From Actinomyces haliotis (GTDB lineage Bacteria; Actinomycetota; Actinomycetes; Actinomycetales; Actinomycetaceae): a DNA stretch of 64,000 bases. The notes beneath the pieces are model-generated. The model saw only the letters and a list, made by a program, of their open reading frames with translations. It was not told where the DNA came from and made no database searches. This document shows, in pieces, positions 60,921 through 64,000 of the stretch. Within the stretch, counting starts at the first letter, position 1, and each line of letters begins with the position of its first letter. Made by a program: the position numbers and the translations under genes. Where the stretch lies: positions 40,448 to 104,447 of the forward strand of contig NZ_JACWNA010000015.1 of the NCBI RefSeq assembly GCF_015355765.1, given 5' to 3'.

Positions 60921-62384
60921 ATGACCCCCGCTCCCGGGCCCTCTCACGACGATGCCGTCCGTGCCCGCGCCCGTAGCCGCCTCCTCACGCGCCCCGTCAT
61001 CGCCTGGGGCCTGTGGGACTGGGGCTCGTCCGCCTTCAACGCCGTCATCACGACCTTCGTCTTCACCGTCTACCTCACCGGCTCCTCCTTCGGCGACAAG
61101 ACCGACAACCAGTCGGCCCTCTCCCTCGGCCTCACCGTCGCCGGCGTCCTCATCGCCCTCCTCGCCCCCGTCACGGGCCAGCGCGCCGACCGCGCCGGCC
61201 GCACCGTGTTCTGGCTCGGCGCCTGCACGGCCGTCGTCGTCGCCATCTCGGCCGCGCTCTTCCTGGTGAGGCCCGAGCCGCGCTACCTGTGGCTCGGCAT
61301 CATCCTTCTCAGCGTCGGCAACGTCTTCTTCGAGCTCGCCTCCGTCAACTACAACGGCCTCCTCTCCGGCCTCACCACTAAGGACCGCGTCGGCGCCGTC
61401 TCGGGGCTCGGCTGGGGCATGGGATACCTCGGCGGCATCGTCCTGCTCCTCATCCTCTTCGTCGGCTTCATCAATCCCGAGGTCGGCTGGTTCGGCGTCA
61501 CCAGCGCGGACGGTCTCAGCGTCCGCGTCTCGATGCTCGTCTCCGCCGCCTGGTTCGGGATCTTCGCCCTGCCGGTCCTCCTCACCCAGTCCGGGCGCGG
61601 CGCGCGCCGTCGCCGACGCGCCCTGCGCACCGAGGCCGAGCGGGACCGCGAGCGCGAGCGCCACCAGACGGCCCTGGAGGACGAGCCGCCGTCGAACGCG
61701 GACCCCGCCGAGGGGATCGTGCGCGAGGAGTCCCTGTGGTCCTCCTACAAGCGGCTCTGGCGCACTCTCGTCGCCCTCAGGCGCTCCCACCCCGAGGTCC
61801 TCTGGTTCCTCCTCGCCGCTGCCGTCTTCCGCGACGGTCTCGCCGGCGTCTTCACCTACGGGGGCATCATCGCCCAGGCGACCTTCGGCTTCTCCAGCGG
61901 CGACGTCATCATCTTCGCGATCGCGGCGAACGTCGTCGCCGGCGTCGCCACGATCGCCTCCGGGCGCCTCGACGACCGCATCGGTCCCAGGCGCGTCATC
62001 CTGGGGGCGCTCGCGATCCTCGTGGTCGCCGGCGTCGCCGTCTTCCTCCTGCACGACGGCGGCCCGACCGTCTTCTGGGTGCTGGGCCTGGCCCTGTCCG
62101 GCTGCGTCGGGCCGGCGCAGTCGGCGGCGCGCTCCTTCCTCGCCCGCCTCACCCCGGAGGGGCGAGAGGGCGAGATCTTCGGGCTCTACGCGACGACGGG
62201 CCGCGCCGTGTCCTTCATGGCTCCGGCCATGTACGGGATCCTCATCGCGCTCGGGAAGCAGGTCGTCGGCGACGGCGCCGGCTACTGGGGCATCCTCGGG
62301 ATCGTCGTCGTGCTCCTGGCGGGGCTGCTCCTCATGCTCAAGGTGCAGGACCCGGCCGGGCACATCACCGACCTCGGGAGCTGA
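60921..62384 (+). CDS. MFS transporter, UMF1/Atg22-like
   Basis: 487 residues. The opening WGLWDWGSSAFNAVITTFVF is the hallmark of the UMF1 family (related to fungal Atg22, amino acid efflux from vacuoles). GQRADRAGRTVFWLG is the MFS motif-A loop, and GNVFFELASVNYNGLL and DRVGAVSGLGWGMGYLGG are conserved family segments. Twelve helices are expected, with a charged central loop of about 65 residues (about 228-290). Substrate unknown. It is monocistronic and is followed by a family 2 repeat. Confidence 0.92.
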   Translation: MTPAPGPSHDDAVRARARSRLLTRPVIAWGLWDWGSSAFNAVITTFVFTVYLTGSSFGDKTDNQSALSLGLTVAGVLIALLAPVTGQRADRAGRTVFWLGACTAVVVAISAALFLVRPEPRYLWLGIILLSVGNVFFELASVNYNGLLSGLTTKDRVGAVSGLGWGMGYLGGIVLLLILFVGFINPEVGWFGVTSADGLSVRVSMLVSAAWFGIFALPVLLTQSGRGARRRRRALRTEAERDRERERHQTALEDEPPSNADPAEGIVREESLWSSYKRLWRTLVALRRSHPEVLWFLLAAAVFRDGLAGVFTYGGIIAQATFGFSSGDVIIFAIAANVVAGVATIASGRLDDRIGPRRVILGALAILVVAGVAVFLLHDGGPTVFWVLGLALSGCVGPAQSAARSFLARLTPEGREGEIFGLYATTGRAVSFMAPAMYGILIALGKQVVGDGAGYWGILGIVVVLLAGLLLMLKVQDPAGHITDLGS

Positions 62385-62427
62385 ACGGGTTCGGAAGCGC
62401 TTCTTTGTCTGGGCCGTGCAGCTCGAT

Positions 62428-62518
62428 CCGGACCACCTGGATGAGTCTGGACCACCTGGATGAGTCTGGACCACCTGAGACGGTGGCTGCGACGGTCCTG
62501 ATTCAGGAGGGTGGTCCG
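62428..62518. repeat. Dispersed repeat family 2, copy 2
   Basis: Tandem 19-nt units on TCTGGACCACCTGGATGAG (two clear, a third shortened), spacer with CGGTGGCTGCGACGGTCC and ATTCAGG, then the inverted arm GGTGGTCCGGA. The layout is identical to 12311-12400. It lies in the convergent gap between the UMF1 gene and the DUF2218 gene. Confidence 0.85.
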
Positions 62519-62577
62519 GACGAGGAGAGGACGCGACGACGACGCGGGCGAGCACCTTGCCCTGCTCCGTGCCGCTC

Positions 62578-63006
62578 CTACTGCTGCGCGGCGGCCTCGC
62601 GCGCGAGCCGCGCCTCGCGCTTGGCCCTGAGCTCGGCGAGCTCCTCGGGGGAGAGGGGGCCCTGCGAGGTGCCGGTACTGCCGTCGTCGCGGACCCAGGA
62701 GACCGCCAGCTGGTCGTCGACGCCGAAGCGCGCCAGGTGGATGCCGGCGACGTACTCGAGACGCTCGAGCGAGTCCTCCGTGGTGCGCAGCGTGAGGACG
62801 AGGGCACCGTCCTCGACGGACAGGTCGACGACGCCGGTGGTGACGCCGGAGCGGTCGAAGACGAGCTCGCCGACGGCGGTGCCGGGGTCCCACGAGGTCG
62901 TGATCTTGTGGCTCATGTGGGCTGCCAGCTGCTTGCCGTAGCGAGCGGGGCGGTCGGTGGCGACGTGGGCGACGGAGGTACGGTCGAGGCCGGTGCTGGT
63001 GCTCAT
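62578..63006 (-). CDS. DUF2218-domain protein
   Basis: 142 residues from the ATG at 63006; an upstream in-frame ATG at 63054 is less likely. Residues about 8-100 match DUF2218 (HVATDRPARYGKQLAAHMSH, GELVFDRSG, LERLEYVAGIHLARFG), a small alpha/beta fold often found beside siderophore-uptake genes. Here there is no iron locus beside it. A charged C-terminal helix (LSPEELAELRAKREARLARE) extends it beyond the family's usual length. Function unknown. Confidence 0.85.
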   Translation of the reverse strand: MSTSTGLDRTSVAHVATDRPARYGKQLAAHMSHKITTSWDPGTAVGELVFDRSGVTTGVVDLSVEDGALVLTLRTTEDSLERLEYVAGIHLARFGVDDQLAVSWVRDDGSTGTSQGPLSPEELAELRAKREARLAREAAAQQ

Positions 63007-63126
63007 GGGGCCATGGTCGCCCGTGAGCCCTGCCGTGCGCCAGGAGCCGGGCACGACGGCCGGCGGGCGAGCGGCTGCTGGACCAGGCGGCGCCCGCCTC
63101 AGACGGGGAGGACCGTGCGGACGTGC

Positions 63127-63588
63127 TCAGGGGCGCTCGCGCAGCACCTCGACTGACAACGGCGCCAGCCGTCCGCCGGGGAAGCTGCCCTCCTCGTCGA
63201 CGTCGCTCGGGGAGACCCAGGCGAGCTCCTCGATCTCGTCGTGCACGGTGACGCCGGCGGCGACGTCGTCCGCGAGCACCGGCCCCGCGTAGACGGCTGC
63301 CGCCAGTGCCTGGCCCTCCTCGTTGGCGGCGCTCGTTCGGCGCAGCCCGAGGCAGGTGAGATCGGAGGGGGCGAGCGTCAGCGCCGTCTCCTCGGCGACC
63401 TCCAGCACCGCGGCGAGCAGGTAGGTCTCGCCGGCCTCCGGCTTCCCACCCGGGAACATGAAGGCCTCGGTGCCCGCCTTGCGAACCTGGAGCACACGGC
63501 CGGCACCGTCGGCGAGGACGACCGCGGAGACGTGGATGACACCCTCCTCGTCGACGGGCACGGGGGAGAAGGGGATCGACTCGCTCAT
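63127..63588 (-). CDS. Nudix hydrolase-like protein
   Basis: 153 residues. The Nudix box region reads GGKPEAGETYLLAAVLEVAE followed by ETA (from about 47). Compared with GX5EX7REUXEEXGU, Leu62 replaces the Arg of the REUXEE core and Ala replaces the last Gly, while the metal-binding Glu residues (63, 66, 67) are kept. Catalysis is therefore possible but perhaps altered. The substrate (nucleoside diphosphate derivative) cannot be told. It lies 9 nt upstream of the S9 remnant on the same strand. Confidence 0.85.
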   Translation of the reverse strand: MSESIPFSPVPVDEEGVIHVSAVVLADGAGRVLQVRKAGTEAFMFPGGKPEAGETYLLAAVLEVAEETALTLAPSDLTCLGLRRTSAANEEGQALAAAVYAGPVLADDVAAGVTVHDEIEELAWVSPSDVDEEGSFPGGRLAPLSVEVLRERP

Positions 63589-63597
63589 GCCGGGAGG

Positions 63598-63872
63598 CTA
63601 CGCGGACGCTGTTTCGCCGGCGTTCCTCCAGGCGAAGGTGTGGATGAGGGCCGTCGTCGTCGCCTTGCGGGCCGTGCCTCCGGCCGTGCCGGTGTGCCCG
63701 CCCTCGCTCGTCTCGACGTAGGAGACGTCCAGCCCCATGGCCTCCATCCGGTAGGCCATCGTCCGGGCGTGCGCCGGGTGGACGCGGTCGTCCGCCGTCG
63801 AGGTGAGGAGCAGCAGCGGCGAGTAGTCCCGGCCCGCGCGCAGCGCATGGAAGGGGCACAGGGGCTCCATGA
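63598..63872 (-). pseudogene. Prolyl oligopeptidase-family (S9) remnant cut by an insertion sequence
   Basis: About 90 residues read as the C-terminal end of a prolyl oligopeptidase: YS-type HALRAGRDYSPLLLLTSTAD, then DRVHPAHARTMAYRMEAMG (the charge-relay Asp region) and SEGGHTG (the His region). An S9 enzyme is about 700 residues, so nearly all of the gene is absent here. The frame ends where the insertion-sequence end begins at about 63873. The rest of the gene may continue beyond the far end of the element, outside the window. Confidence 0.8.
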
Positions 63873-64000
63873 GGGCTCTTCACGAACGAGGGTGTAGCGC
63901 GGGTCTGAACCCTCCGGCTTCGAGCAGCGACCTGGCGATGTAGTGGGTGAGGTTGCGGAAGCCGAGGGCGGAGCCGCGGAGGTGTTCGAGGCGTCCGTTG
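63873..64000 (-). mobile_element. ISL3-family insertion sequence, one end
   Basis: The terminal sequence GGGCTCTTCACGAACGAGGG fits ISL3-family inverted repeats, which start GGCTCTTC. It is followed at once by the end of a transposase gene on the minus strand. ISL3 elements make 8-bp target duplications; the adjacent bases 63865-63872 are the candidate duplication, but the other end is outside the window. Confidence 0.82.
63880..64000 (-). CDS. ISL3-family transposase, C-terminal end (partial)
   Basis: About 39 residues before the TGA at 63880-63882: NGRLEHLRGSALGFRNLTHY, then IARSLLEAGGFRP. This is the conserved C-terminus of actinobacterial ISL3-type (DDE) transposases, where GFRNLxxYIARSLLE is highly characteristic. 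The upstream part, including the catalytic DDE residues, lies outside the window. The stop codon lies inside the terminal repeat region, which is common for compact elements. Confidence 0.85.
   Translation of the reverse strand, partial: NGRLEHLRGSALGFRNLTHYIARSLLEAGGFRPALHPRS

Overview
The window is very GC-rich, densely coded, and uses GTG starts and ATGA/GTGA overlaps freely. It encodes WhiB, Lsr2, CarD, SenX3-RegX3, a Tad locus with an Ssd-type ATPase and sortase-anchored surface proteins with DUF5979-like repeats. Together these point to a high-GC Gram-positive actinobacterium, most likely Actinomyces or a close relative in the Actinomycetaceae. This is a family-level inference; no database was searched.

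Layout. (1) 0-8 kb: a partial PAP2 phosphatase, tRNA-Pro, then metallophosphoesterase/ponA (-) divergent from a WhiB4-like gene, DUF4177, crp (-), nth (+) and an alpha/beta hydrolase (-). From memory, the same gene set surrounds whiB4-ponA2-crp-nth in mycobacteria, so this is ancestral core. (2) 8-18 kb: azlD with a truncated azlC, two membrane proteins built from a shared four-helix module, a degenerate Fic protein, a HAD-IB phosphatase, and a Tad locus (ssd, tadA, a tadB-tadC fusion) that carries no pilin genes. (3) 18-25 kb: a PH-domain protein, a TetR/DHA2-exporter operon with palindromic operators, ahpC-ahpD, a small membrane protein and a luciferase-like oxidoreductase. (4) 25-40 kb: two cell-wall-anchored surface proteins (780 aa with LAHTG; about 3060 aa with MPATG) on either side of a methyltransferase gene, then a second PAP2 phosphatase. 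(5) 40-50 kb: a histidine kinase/response regulator pair, topA, a DUF559 nuclease-like gene bracketed by two long palindromes, tmk, holB. (6) 50-56 kb: a lipoprotein peptidase, L-asparaginase and its likely permease, tRNA-Thr. (7) 56-64 kb: lsr2, gpmA, phoU (-), senX3-regX3, carD, a UMF1-type transporter, DUF2218, a Nudix protein, and an S9 peptidase gene cut by an ISL3-type insertion sequence whose end runs off the window.

Most content is housekeeping: cell-wall synthesis (ponA, PAP2), redox and stress regulation (WhiB, AhpCD, Crp), DNA topology and replication (topA, tmk, holB), and phosphate-responsive signalling (phoU, senX3-regX3) next to glycolysis (gpmA) and the RNA polymerase regulator CarD.

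The best leads for something undescribed are two dispersed repeat families. One is a 67-71 bp perfect or near-perfect palindrome in three copies, two of which flank the DUF559 nuclease-like gene. The other is a 19-nt tandem-plus-inverted element at two convergent gene junctions. Several proteins keep a fold but have lost catalytic residues: Fic, the alpha/beta hydrolase and Nudix. The Tad secretion ATPase and fused platform protein have no pilins nearby.
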